Assembly (NCBI GenBank): GCA_002315935.1
Contig: DCII01000024.1
Span: forward strand, 65,664 to 120,197
Direction: 5' to 3'
Length of the DNA: 54,534 bases
DNA from: Ruminococcaceae bacterium UBA1730
GTDB taxonomy: Bacteria > Bacillota > Clostridia > Oscillospirales > Acutalibacteraceae
The translations under genes were made by a program, and so were the position numbers. The notes under the pieces were generated by a model, which was not told where the DNA came from, did no database searches, and worked only from the letters and a program-made list of their open reading frames with translations. Shown here one piece after another: positions 18,305-27,600 of the stretch. The stretch's first letter is position 1; each line of letters begins with the position of its first letter.

Positions 18305-19753
18305 TTATGCATTATACTGCGTTGCGGCTGTGTTTCCGCCTTCGCCTGTCCAGTTGGTGTGGAAGAATTCTCCTCTTGCGTGGTCAACTCTTTCATAAGT
18401 ATGTGCTCCGAAATAGTCACGCTGAGCCTGAAGAAGATTTGCAGGAAGGTTTGCACAACGGTAGCCGTCATAATAGTTGAGAGCGGCAGTCATTGCAGGA
18501 AGAGGAATACCTGCCGTGATTGCAGATGCACAGACTCTTCTCCAGCCTGCCTGTGCCTTATCCATAACGCCCTTGAAATAAGGGTCAAGAAGAAGATTGG
18601 TAAGCTCGGGATTGTTGTCGAAGGCTTCCTTGATTTTGCCGAGGAAGACGCTTCTGATGATGCAACCGCCTCTCCACATAAGAGCAATTCCGCCGTAGTT
18701 GAGGTTCCAGCCATAGTTACCTGCGGCGGCTCTCATAAGAGTATAGCCCTGTGCATAGGAAACAACCTTTGCGGCAAAGAGAGCATTTTTGATGTCCTCG
18801 ATGAACTGTGCCTTGTCGCCTTCAAACTTAACCGCAGGACCTGTGAGAACCTTTGAAGCGGCAACTCTTTCTTCCTTCATTGCACTCAGGCATCTTGAGA
18901 AAACCGCTTCGCCGATAAGAGTGAGGGGAATTCCCTCGTCAAGAGCGGCAATGCCTGTCCATTTGCCCGTTCCCTTCTGACCTGCCGTATCGAGAATTTT
19001 TTCAACAATGGGTTCGCCGTCTTCTTTATACGCAAGAATATCTCTTGTGATTTCAATAAGATAACTGTCAAGCTCTTCGGTGTTCCACTTTGCGAATACC
19101 TCGTGCATTTCGTCAGCAGTCATGCCGAGATAATCTCTCATGAGCTGATATGCTTCGCAGATAAGCTGCATATCGCCGTATTCAATTCCGTTATGAACCA
19201 TCTTGACAAAGTGACCTGCTCCGTTTTCGCCGACCCAGTCACAGCAGGGTGAGCCGTCTTCGACCTTTGCACAGATTGCCTGAAGAATCGGTTTAACGCT
19301 CTCCCACGCTTTGGGTGAGCCGCCGGGCATCATGCTCGGACCCTTGAGTGCACCCTCTTCGCCGCCGGAAACGCCTGTGCCGATATAGAGCATACCCTTG
19401 CTCTCAACATAAGCGGTTCTTCTTGCGGTGTCGGGGAAATGAGAGTTTCCGCCGTCAATGATAATGTCACCCTCTTCAAGAAGAGGAATAAGAGTGTCAA
19501 TCATAGTGTCAACAGCCGAACCTGCTTTAATCATCATCATAACCTTGCGGGGCTTTTCAAGAGACGCAACAAGCTCTTCAAGAGAATAAGTGCCGACAAT
19601 GTTTTTGCCATTTGCTCTGCCGTTTACAAAATCCGTTACCTTCTGAGTTGTTCTGTTATAAACAGAAACGGTGAAGCCCTTGCTTTCCATATTCATAACA
19701 AGATTTTCGCCCATAACGGCAAGTCCGATAAGTCCGATATCCGATTTTTTCAT
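18305..19753 (-). CDS. gnd: 6-phosphogluconate dehydrogenase, decarboxylating
   Basis: 482 residues. Converts 6-phosphogluconate to ribulose 5-phosphate plus CO2 with reduction of NADP. N-terminal GLIGLAVMGENLVMN Rossmann motif, NRT at residues 33-35 (the NADP-type 2'-phosphate contact), GTGVSGGEEGALKGPSMMPGG substrate loop, and catalytic region HFVKMVHNGIEYGDMQLI. ATG with AAAGGAG 10 nt upstream, immediately after the PHP gene stop codon. Being in an operon with a sugar-acid kinase and a LarA-like epimerase suggests that its 6-phosphogluconate may come from gluconate here. Confidence 0.96.
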   Translation of the reverse strand: MKKSDIGLIGLAVMGENLVMNMESKGFTVSVYNRTTQKVTDFVNGRANGKNIVGTYSLEELVASLEKPRKVMMMIKAGSAVDTMIDTLIPLLEEGDIIIDGGNSHFPDTARRTAYVESKGMLYIGTGVSGGEEGALKGPSMMPGGSPKAWESVKPILQAICAKVEDGSPCCDWVGENGAGHFVKMVHNGIEYGDMQLICEAYQLMRDYLGMTADEMHEVFAKWNTEELDSYLIEITRDILAYKEDGEPIVEKILDTAGQKGTGKWTGIAALDEGIPLTLIGEAVFSRCLSAMKEERVAASKVLTGPAVKFEGDKAQFIEDIKNALFAAKVVSYAQGYTLMRAAAGNYGWNLNYGGIALMWRGGCIIRSVFLGKIKEAFDNNPELTNLLLDPYFKGVMDKAQAGWRRVCASAITAGIPLPAMTAALNYYDGYRCANLPANLLQAQRDYFGAHTYERVDHARGEFFHTNWTGEGGNTAATQYNA

Positions 19754-19754
19754 A

Positions 19755-20603
19755 TTAAGAATGCTCCTTTGCAATTTTTATTCCTTCAAGAACGCTGTAA
19801 GGTATTTTCATGTTGCCCAGACCCGTGCCGATGCTGATATGCGGCTTCATCTGAGCGTGGAAATCCGTTCCGCCTGAAATCATCAGACCGAGTTCCTTTG
19901 CCATATTCTGATATTTTTCCTGCATTTCGGGAGTATAGTCGGTATAGTATCCCTCAATTCCGTCAAGGCCGACACCCTTGAGCCTTGTGAGAAAACTGCG
20001 TAAGGAATCATCGTCAAGCTTGATAAGGTGAAGATGAGCAACGAACGAAAGTCCTCCGCATTCCTTGATAAGCTTGACCGTTTCCTCCGCTTCGAGTCTC
20101 TGAATTCCCGAATAGGCATATTTGCCGTTTTCAAGATAGAGCTTGAAGCCGTCTTTAACGCTCTTTGTGTAGCCCTTGTCCATCAGAAGCCTTGCAAAAT
20201 GTGCTCTGCCGACTATTCCGTTGGGAGCAATTGCCCTTGCTTCTTCCATAGTCACATCAAAGCCAAGCTCATTGAGCTTTCGACAGCATTCGGCGTTTCT
20301 CTGCTCTCTGACATCCTTGCATTCTTCAAGAATCCTCGTAAGCTTCGGATTGTCAATATCGAGATAATAGGCAAGAATATGCGTTTCTGTGTCCGACTGA
20401 ACAGAGAATTCAATCGCAGGCACAACCTCAACGCCGATTCTCCTTCCTTCTTCCATTGCTTCCTTAACGCCCTCAACGGTATCGTGGTCCGAAAGAGCAA
20501 TTGCGGTAAGTCCCGCTCTCTTTGCTTCTCTGACAACCTGTGCAGGGGTCATTGAACCATCTGATTTAACCGAATGGGTATGCAGGTCAATTAATTTTTC
20601 CAT
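19755..20603 (-). CDS. PHP-domain phosphoesterase (TrpH/YciV, RNase AM-like)
   Basis: 282 residues. Metal-dependent phosphoesterase. PHP motifs: DLHTHSVKSDGS (motif I), LSDHDTVEGV (II), EFSV and AHLHLIKLDD (III), and GGTDFHAQ (IV). The TrpH/YciV branch hydrolyses nucleoside 3',5'-bisphosphate (pAp) or 5' ends of small RNAs; this is the usual family call, not shown here. It ends 1 nt before the gnd start and follows the LarA-like gene by 12 nt, thus operonic. Its link to sugar-acid use is not obvious. Confidence 0.88.
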   Translation of the reverse strand: MEKLIDLHTHSVKSDGSMTPAQVVREAKRAGLTAIALSDHDTVEGVKEAMEEGRRIGVEVVPAIEFSVQSDTETHILAYYLDIDNPKLTRILEECKDVREQRNAECCRKLNELGFDVTMEEARAIAPNGIVGRAHFARLLMDKGYTKSVKDGFKLYLENGKYAYSGIQRLEAEETVKLIKECGGLSFVAHLHLIKLDDDSLRSFLTRLKGVGLDGIEGYYTDYTPEMQEKYQNMAKELGLMISGGTDFHAQMKPHISIGTGLGNMKIPYSVLEGIKIAKEHS

Positions 20604-20615
20604 AGTATCACTTCT

Positions 20616-21860
20616 TTACTTTGCCGCCCATAAGCCGAGAGCGGGATTGCTGATATAGAATATTTTTTCGCCGTTTATCTCATGGTATCCGTCAGTAAGC
20701 TTCTTCGGGTCATAAATTTTTGCCGCCTCTTCATAAGGCATATAATCAAAGCTCGCTCCCCTGACCTCTTCTTCCGTGAGCTTTTCGGTGCAATAAGTTA
20801 TTTTAAATCTTCCGTCTGACGAACCGTGAATAAGATGAGCGGCAACGGAAAGATTGTTTTTCAGGTCTTCGTTTTCGTCAACAAGCTCAAGAACCTTTTC
20901 TCTGCCGACATAGCCGTATTTGCGGATAAGTCTGTCATTCTCGGCATCCTCGCCGAATTTCTTCACCTCGGGAGCAAGAATGATAAGCTCGCCGCCGTCT
21001 GCCATCGCCATTCTCGTTCTGTAAACCGCTTTGTTTCCGAGCCATGTGCTCTTGAATTCTCTGCCGTCAAGATAAACAACCGCTTTTTTGAACGGCTCAT
21101 CAACATATGTGAGATTTATCTGCTGACTGAGCGAAACAGCTTCTTCGAAAACATTTCTCTGCGAACCGATAAAAAGTCCGTGAATATATGTTTCATCGCC
21201 CTTATTGGTTGTGACAGTCAGCACGAACATAATCGGAATATCCTTGAGGAAATTCTCCTGTGCATAGTCAAATACCTTTCTGACGGGAGAATGGTCCTTG
21301 CCCATGATGCGTTCCATTCCGTAGAATGCTCCGAGCATATGGGAGGAATTTATCATGTTGCTTCCGCCGCAACCGACAAAGATATTCTTTGAATAATTTG
21401 CCATGCCGACAACCTCATGCGGCACAACCTGACCGATTGAAATAATCAGGTCATAGCTTCTGTCAACAATGAGTTTATTGACCTCAACATCTATTTTATC
21501 GGAAACAAGCCCTTCGGAAACCTCGCTGACGAATTCACCCGGAACTTCGCCGATTTTAACAACATCCCTGCGCCAGTTATGAACGATAATTTTCTCAAAA
21601 GGAACTCCTTCGCCGAAGAACGCAAGGCACTCCTCTTTTGTCATCGGCTCATGAGTGCCGAGAGCAGGCATAATGTCAACCTCGCAGATGTCCTTGAGAG
21701 CTTCATAGTAAATTGCAGTTATTTTTCCGGCTCCCGAATACATTCTCGTGTAATCGGGGGGAAGAATAAGAACTTTTTTAAGATTCTTTCCCTTGAGAGA
21801 ATCAATCAACGCAGTTTTTAATTCCGAATCCGAAATATATGGATCGCTTTTCAAAATCAT
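20616..21860 (-). CDS. LarA-like (DUF2088) nickel-pincer racemase/epimerase family protein
   Basis: 414 residues. LarA enzymes invert the C2 hydroxyl of alpha-hydroxy acids by hydride transfer on a nickel-pincer nucleotide. Landmarks: ILPPDYTRMYSGAG, ALGTHEPMTKEEC, VPHEVVGMANYSKNIFVGCGG with the expected His residues (GTHEP and VPHEV). The start ATG at 21,860 was chosen because GGAGG is 9 nt upstream; the ATG two codons earlier is too close. First gene of the operon with PHP, gnd and the PfkB kinase. LarA relatives acting on gluconate are known, which suits this context; the substrate is inference. larB/larC cofactor genes are not in the window. Confidence 0.8.
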   Translation of the reverse strand: MILKSDPYISDSELKTALIDSLKGKNLKKVLILPPDYTRMYSGAGKITAIYYEALKDICEVDIMPALGTHEPMTKEECLAFFGEGVPFEKIIVHNWRRDVVKIGEVPGEFVSEVSEGLVSDKIDVEVNKLIVDRSYDLIISIGQVVPHEVVGMANYSKNIFVGCGGSNMINSSHMLGAFYGMERIMGKDHSPVRKVFDYAQENFLKDIPIMFVLTVTTNKGDETYIHGLFIGSQRNVFEEAVSLSQQINLTYVDEPFKKAVVYLDGREFKSTWLGNKAVYRTRMAMADGGELIILAPEVKKFGEDAENDRLIRKYGYVGREKVLELVDENEDLKNNLSVAAHLIHGSSDGRFKITYCTEKLTEEEVRGASFDYMPYEEAAKIYDPKKLTDGYHEINGEKIFYISNPALGLWAAK

Positions 21861-21888
21861 ACGCATTCCCCTCCATTTTAATTATCAC

Positions 21889-21917
21889 ATTTTACCACAT
21901 TTATTTATTAATTACAA
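21889..21917 (-). promoter_or_regulatory. Promoter of the LarA-like operon
   Basis: On the minus strand TTGTAA (21917-21912), 17-nt spacer, TAAAAT (21894-21889). Confidence 0.55.
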
Positions 21918-21938
21918 TATAATAATAGGCAATATTTG

Positions 21939-21967
21939 TTGAATATCTCAACATAAAATGCTATAAT
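21939..21967 (+). promoter_or_regulatory. Promoter of the serine hydrolase gene
   Basis: TTGAAT (21939-21944), 17-nt spacer, TATAAT (21962-21967), divergent from the LarA-like operon promoter 22 nt away. The two could share a regulator. Confidence 0.7.
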
Positions 21968-21994
21968 AAATCAATCATTTAAGGAGATGACAGA

Positions 21995-22873
21995 ATGAAC
22001 AGTTTTTTTGAAGCATTCATAAATGAAAAAGAGCCTGTGTATGACATTGCATATATTTCCGCCGAGGGCACGGAATGCTGGAGAAGCCCCGTTGCAAACA
22101 ATGCCAACAATTCGCATTCGGTAACGAAATTCTTCATTGCAACCGCTATCGGTACTCTCGTTGACAGCGGCAGGCTCACGGTTGATTCAAAGGTTAAATC
22201 ATTTTTCACCAAGGAGCAGATGCCGGAAAAAATGTCTCCCGAATGGGATGAGGTTACGGTTGCACAGGCAATGCGTCACAGAATGGGAATTGAAAAAATT
22301 CCGTATAACATTGACAACGACAATGATATAGGCTTTATAGGTGATGATTTTCTCAGATATGTTTTCTCGCTCGAAATCACTCATGAGCCTGGTTCATTCC
22401 GCCAATATTCAGACGAAGCATATTATCTGCTCGGCAGAATCATCCATGCCGTAACAGGTCTTACCGCCGACGAATATCTCAAGAAGGCAGTTTTTGAGCC
22501 TCTCGGTTTCCGTCAGTGGGCAATGGCAAAATGTCCGAAGGGCTTCCCCATCTGCGGCGGAGGATTCTTCGCAAGAAGCGACGACCTCGCAAAGCTCGGC
22601 TGGGCATATGCCAATGACGGAATGTATGAGGGCAAACGCATCATTTCAAAGGAATGGACCGATGCCGCCATGGAGAATGATTACGCCTGCACAAGATTCA
22701 GAGACACTGATATTTTTCTTAAAACCGGTGCGTGCGGACAGATTGTTGCATTTTCAAAGCAGAGACCCTCGGGCGTTTCATGGCACGGATATTCAACCGA
22801 CAGCGGTTTGAGAAACGACAGAATGCTCGAAGCCTACTGCCGTTTGCTTGACGAAAGATTCGGCAAACTTTAA
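21995..22873 (+). CDS. Serine hydrolase of the class C beta-lactamase / penicillin-binding protein superfamily
   Basis: 292 residues. Catalytic SxxK is SVTK (near residue 42); the second motif is YSD (usually YxN) in RQYSDEAYYLLGRI; the third, KTG-like element may be WHGYSTD. No signal peptide, so cytoplasmic, as for many esterase-like members. ATG with AAGGAG 8 nt upstream. Its substrate is unknown; calling it a beta-lactamase in the resistance sense would not be justified. Single gene, with its own promoter, followed by the second copy of the palindromic repeat. Confidence 0.85.
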   Translation: MNSFFEAFINEKEPVYDIAYISAEGTECWRSPVANNANNSHSVTKFFIATAIGTLVDSGRLTVDSKVKSFFTKEQMPEKMSPEWDEVTVAQAMRHRMGIEKIPYNIDNDNDIGFIGDDFLRYVFSLEITHEPGSFRQYSDEAYYLLGRIIHAVTGLTADEYLKKAVFEPLGFRQWAMAKCPKGFPICGGGFFARSDDLAKLGWAYANDGMYEGKRIISKEWTDAAMENDYACTRFRDTDIFLKTGACGQIVAFSKQRPSGVSWHGYSTDSGLRNDRMLEAYCRLLDERFGKL

Positions 22874-22910
22874 GGAAACGCTGATTAAATCGGAGAGCAA
22901 GATTTTCGAG
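22874..22910. repeat. Short interspersed repeat, copy 2
   Basis: The first 20 bases are identical to 1,787-1,806 and both copies start 1-2 nt after a stop codon. The second half (to GATTTTC) is similar, but the palindromic end is degraded here. Confidence 0.55.
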
Positions 22911-22968
22911 TGTGTTTTCGTCTCTCGCCATTGATTCTGTAGGTAAAAATCACTTAAGCATAACAAAA

Positions 22969-22994
22969 CCCGTGCACTCATTTGAATGCACGGG
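22969..22994. terminator. Bidirectional terminator
   Basis: Perfect 8-bp stem CCCGTGCA/TGCACGGG. On the minus strand it is followed by TTTTGTT, serving the secreted-protein gene; on the plus strand by AAATCTTTT. Confidence 0.75.
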
Positions 22995-23001
22995 AAATCT
23001 T

Positions 23002-23745
23002 TTATACGCCGTAGTTAGTGAAGAGAGCACCGGGAACAACCGTCTTAAGAGTACCGCCCTTCTGATACTTATAGCACTTTGAAGAATCGTTAAGCTTCTC
23101 AATGGTGTAGTCAGGTCTCTTTGCACCGTAAAGGAACATGAATGCAAGTGAGAATCTCGGTGAGAAGAGGAAGGGAACAAACTTAATTGTGCAGGTGTTC
23201 CACATAGAGGTTGCAAACCATACGCAGTTAAGACCCCAGTTCCAATAGTTATGAACCTTGAACTTCTTGCCGAGCATTTCAAGCTCAAATCTGTTGACCT
23301 TTGTCTTAATGCTGAAGGCTCTGCCGTATGTCTCTTCCTTAACCCAATATCTCTCGAGGTTGAAATGGATACCGTGGCCGCTTCCTCTGTCGTCCCATGA
23401 ACCGATTGAAACTGAACCGTAAGGCTCAAGAGCATAAGGACCGACCATAAGGGTTTCATCTGTGTTGTTTACGATATAAACCCAGAAATGAGGCTCAAGC
23501 TTGTTTGCACTTGTGTAGAGAAGATACATCGTAGCAACATTTTCAAGCTTATTGACCTTTTTCTTTGCTTCGGTCTCGGCAACTGTTTCTTCAGCAGCGG
23601 CTTCTGCATCAGCTGCTTCTTCAGCAGTGGCTGTCTCCTCTTTCTTTCCGAGCTTCCATTTCCATTCTGCCGAAGCGGAAACGGGAAGCGACATCAGAGT
23701 TGCAATCACTATGAGAATTGCGATTGCTTTTTTGAGTGTTTTCAT
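23002..23745 (-). CDS. Secreted protein of unknown function
   Basis: 247 residues. Signal peptide (KAIAILIVIATLMSLPVSASA, cleavage after SASA), then a linker rich in Ala and Glu (about 35-62), then a globular part with NNTDETLMVGPYALEPYG, SGHGIHFNLERYWVKE and a Trp/Phe-rich tail. I do not recognise the fold. The start ATG follows GGGGGG; five extra in-frame residues upstream are unlikely. Convergent with the serine hydrolase, divergent from the NlpC/P60-like gene; no operon partner. Confidence 0.65.
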   Translation of the reverse strand: MKTLKKAIAILIVIATLMSLPVSASAEWKWKLGKKEETATAEEAADAEAAAEETVAETEAKKKVNKLENVATMYLLYTSANKLEPHFWVYIVNNTDETLMVGPYALEPYGSVSIGSWDDRGSGHGIHFNLERYWVKEETYGRAFSIKTKVNRFELEMLGKKFKVHNYWNWGLNCVWFATSMWNTCTIKFVPFLFSPRFSLAFMFLYGAKRPDYTIEKLNDSSKCYKYQKGGTLKTVVPGALFTNYGV

Positions 23746-23932
23746 TAATAATCCCCCCAATGGATAATTTTACAGAAGTATTTTAGCACAAAGGATTAAT
23801 AGTTGCAAGTTTTTTTCAAAAAAAATTCAAAAAAAGTTCAGACAAAAAGGGAAATTTGTCATATAAATATTATTGAGGGTATTTGTTTTTCAATCAAACT
23901 CCCTTGAAATTCCGCAGACAGGAGTGTCTGAA

Positions 23933-24625
23933 ATGAAATCAACAAAGACGAATGACGGACTTGTTGAATATGCCGTAAAGCAGCTCGGCAGACCCTATTG
24001 GTACGGAACCTTCGGCAACACTGCCTCGCAGTCTCTGCTGAATTACAAAATCAAGCAATATCCGTCTCACTACTTTTCTTCAAGAATTCCGGCTTACAGA
24101 ATGCAGTTCGGCAAAAGAGTTCATGACTGTGTGGGACTGGTGAAGGGTTACCTATGGAGCAGTTCTTCCGATTCCGAGCCTGTATATGAAGCTTTTCAGG
24201 ATGTTTCAGCAGACGGAATGAAGGCTGTCTGCATTGACGGCGGAAATATGGCATCAATGCCCGAGCAAAAAGGAATTCTTGTTTTTCAACCCGGTCACAT
24301 GGGAATTTATATCGGCTCCGGATATGTTATTGAAGCCAAAAGCTTCTCATACGGAGTTGTTAAAACAAAGCTGAAAAACGGCGGTTGGACAGCATGGGGA
24401 AGATGCCCGTGGATAGAATATAATTCCGAAGAAGAATATTTCGGCACATATGACGGAAGCTCCGACAGTATCGTTGATGCACTTGAAAGCATCGGATCGC
24501 CTTCTTCATTTGCATTCAGAAAAGAGACTGCCGAAGCAAACGGAATAAACGACTATTCCGGGCTTGCCAATCAGAACATTGAAATGCTCGAAAAGCTTAA
24601 AAGCGGAAAGCTCATAAAGCCTTAG
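23933..24625 (+). CDS. NlpC/P60-like cysteine peptidase
   Basis: 230 residues. Likely cuts peptidoglycan stem peptides. N-terminal VEYAVKQLGRPYWYGTFG, catalytic Cys in VHDCVGLVKGYLW, catalytic His in QPGHMGIYIGSGYVIEA, the standard order for the family. No signal peptide is visible. This is unusual for a host lysin and is typical of phage endolysins. A C-terminal segment (GINDYSGLANQNIEMLEKLKSGKLIKP region) resembles small wall-binding repeats. ATG with GGAG 10 nt upstream; a longer TTG start would add 20 unlikely residues. Confidence 0.78.
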   Translation: MKSTKTNDGLVEYAVKQLGRPYWYGTFGNTASQSLLNYKIKQYPSHYFSSRIPAYRMQFGKRVHDCVGLVKGYLWSSSSDSEPVYEAFQDVSADGMKAVCIDGGNMASMPEQKGILVFQPGHMGIYIGSGYVIEAKSFSYGVVKTKLKNGGWTAWGRCPWIEYNSEEEYFGTYDGSSDSIVDALESIGSPSSFAFRKETAEANGINDYSGLANQNIEMLEKLKSGKLIKP

Positions 24626-24630
24626 AAAAT

Positions 24631-24659
24631 CACCCCGTATCAACAGCGGATACGGGGTG
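24631..24659. terminator. Bidirectional terminator
   Basis: Stem CACCCCGTATC/GATACGGGGTG, 11 bp with a 7-nt loop, between the convergent peptidase and ileS genes. On the minus strand ATTTTC follows. Confidence 0.65.
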
Positions 24660-24682
24660 AAATACCATAATATTTTTGAATG

Positions 24683-27600
24683 TCAGTTCTTTGCAACTCC
24701 GAGGAGAACCTTTTCGCCGTTGATATCCCAATCCTTGGAATATGAGCCGCCTTCTGCCGAAATAATTTCAGTTGCAAGAACATCGTGGCAGACTGATTCT
24801 TCATTCTTTCTGAAAATTGCTTCAATGCTTGCGTTTCCGCTCACATATATTTTAATGGTATCCATAACCTCAAAGCCTGCGTCCTTACGCATGGTCTGAA
24901 TCTTTGAGATAAGCTCTCTTACGAAGCCTTCTTCAATAAGCTCTTCTGTGAGGTTTGTATCGAGAACAACGGTAACGCCGCCGTCGCTCTCTGCCTGGAA
25001 GCCTTCCTTCTGCATTGTTTCAATAAGAAGGTCTTCGGGAGCAAGAACGATTTCGGTTCCGTCAACGGTGAAGGAAAGAGCACCCTTTTCATCAAGCTCC
25101 TTCTTTGCAACGGAGCCGTCAATGCTCTGAAGATAATTTCTGATTCCGCCGAGCATCTTGCCGTACTTGGGGCCGAGAGTCTTGAGCTGAGGCTTGAAGT
25201 TATATGAAACATAGGAAGCGGAGTTATTGACGAATTCAAGAGCCTTGACATTGAGCTCATCCTCAATGATTTCGCAAAATTCTCTGCCAAGCTCTCTCGG
25301 AGCGGTAACAAAAATCCTGCCGAGAGGCTGTCTGTTCTTGATATTTGCACCGTTTCTTGCGGCTCTGCCGAGAACAACAACCTTGAGAACCTCGTCCATT
25401 GATGCTTCAAGGTCCTTATCAACAAGCTTCTTATCCGAAACAGGATAATCGCAGAGATGAACGCTGATTGGAGCATCGGGATAGATGTTGCATACGAGAT
25501 TGCGATAAATATCCTCCGTCATGAAGGGAATCATCGGAGCGGCAAGCTTGATAACAGTAACAAGAGCAGTGTAAAGTGTCATATAGGCATTTATCTTATC
25601 CTGCTCAAGTCCCTGTGCCCAGAAGCGTTCTCTGCCACGGCGTACATACCAGTTACTCATATCATCAACGAATTCCTGAAGAGCCTTGCCTGCTTCGGGA
25701 ATTGCATAGTTATTCAGATAGCCGTCAACCTCATCAATGAGAGTGTTGAGCCTTGAAAGAAGCCATTTATCCATGATGGAAAGCTTGCTGTAATCAAGCT
25801 CATGCTTTGAGGGGTCAAACTTATCAATATTCGCATAGAGAATATAGAACGCATAGGTATTCCAAAGAGTGCCCATGAACTTGCGTTGACCTTCAACAAC
25901 GGTCTTTCCGTAGAAACGGTTGGGAAGCCACGGAGCAGAGTTTGTGTAGAAATACCAACGGATCGCATCTGCACCATAGGTTGTGAGTGCATCAAACGGG
26001 TCAACAGCGTTGCCCTTACTCTTGGACATCTTCTGACCGTTTTCGTCCTGAACAAGACCGAGAACAATAACATTTTCATATGGAGACTTATCAAAGAGCA
26101 GAGTTGAGATTGCCATAAGAGAATAGAACCATCCTCTTGTCTGGTCAACAGCCTCCGAAATGAATGCGGCGGGGAACTGCTGCTCGAAAAGCTCTTTATT
26201 CTCAAACGGATAATGATGCTGAGCGAAGGGCATTGAGCCTGAATCATACCAGCAGTCAATAACCTCGGGAACTCTCTTCATCTGCTTTCCGCACTTTTCG
26301 CACTTGATTGTGACAGCATCAATATACGGGCGGTGAAGCTCGATATTATCGGGACAATTATCGCTCATTTCCTTAAGCTCTGCAATTGAACCGATTGCGT
26401 GTCTGTGGCCGCATTCACATTCCCAGATGTTAAGAGGAGTGCCCCAGTAACGGTTACGGCTGATACCCCAGTCCTGAATATTCTTGAGCCAGTCGCCGAA
26501 TCTGCCCGTGCCGATGCTTTCGGGAATCCAGTTGACTGTGTTGTTATTTTTGATAAGGTTCTCTCTGACTGCGGTCATCTTGATGAACCATGATTCTCTC
26601 GCAAAATAGATGAGCGGAGTGTCGCAACGCCAGCAATGAGGATATTCATGCTCAACCTTCGGAGCACTGAAGAGAATTCCTCTTGCATCAAGCTCTTTGA
26701 GAACTTCGGGGTCGCAGTTGATTGCACCCTCGTCAATTTCGGACTGCTTGGGCTTGCAACGCATTCCTGCAAACGGAGTTTCATCCTTCATAATGCCGTG
26801 TTCATCAACCATCTGAACAAACGGAGCATCATATTTTCTGCCTACTCTTGCATCATCCTCGCCGAATGCGGGAGCAATGTGAACGATACCTGTACCGTCT
26901 GACATCGTTACATAAGTGTCGCAGTAAATGAAGAATGCCTTCTTGCCCTGCTTATCGGCAGCCTTCTTTGCACACTCGTAAAGAGGTTCATATTCCTTAT
27001 ATTCAAGGTCTGTACCCTTGTATTCTTCAATAACTTCATAAGCGGCAACGCCCTCTTCACGCTGAATTCCGCCGAGAACGGTATCAAGAAGTGCCTTTGC
27101 CATGATATACGTATAGCCGTCTGCCGCCTTGACTCTTGCATAAGCTTCATCGGGATTTACGCAAAGAGCAATGTTTGAAGCAAGGGTCCATGGAGTTGTT
27201 GTCCATGCAAGGAAATAAGCATCCTCGCCCTTAATCTTGAAGCGAACAATTGCGGTACGCTCCTTGAGAGTCTTATATCCCTGAGCAACCTCGTGGGATG
27301 AAAGAGGAGTTCCGCAACGGGGGCAATATGGAACGATTTTAAATCCCTTATAGAGAAGACCCTTATTCCAGATTTCCTTGAGCGACCACCATTCGGATTC
27401 GATAAAATCATTGTGATAGGTAACATAAGGCTTATCCATGTCTGCCCAGAAGCCGACTGTGCCGGAGAAATCCTCCCACATTCCCTTATATTTCCAAACA
27501 CTTTCCTTGCAATGGTCAATGAAGGGTTCAAGACCGTAGCCTTCAATCTGCTCCTTGCCGTTGATTCCGAGCATCTTTTCAACCTCAAGCTCAACGGGAA

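Noticed and set aside
18292..18471. Longer N-terminus of the PfkB kinase
   Set aside because: It overlaps the end of gnd in another frame and lacks a ribosome binding site; the inner ATG has AAGGAGG.
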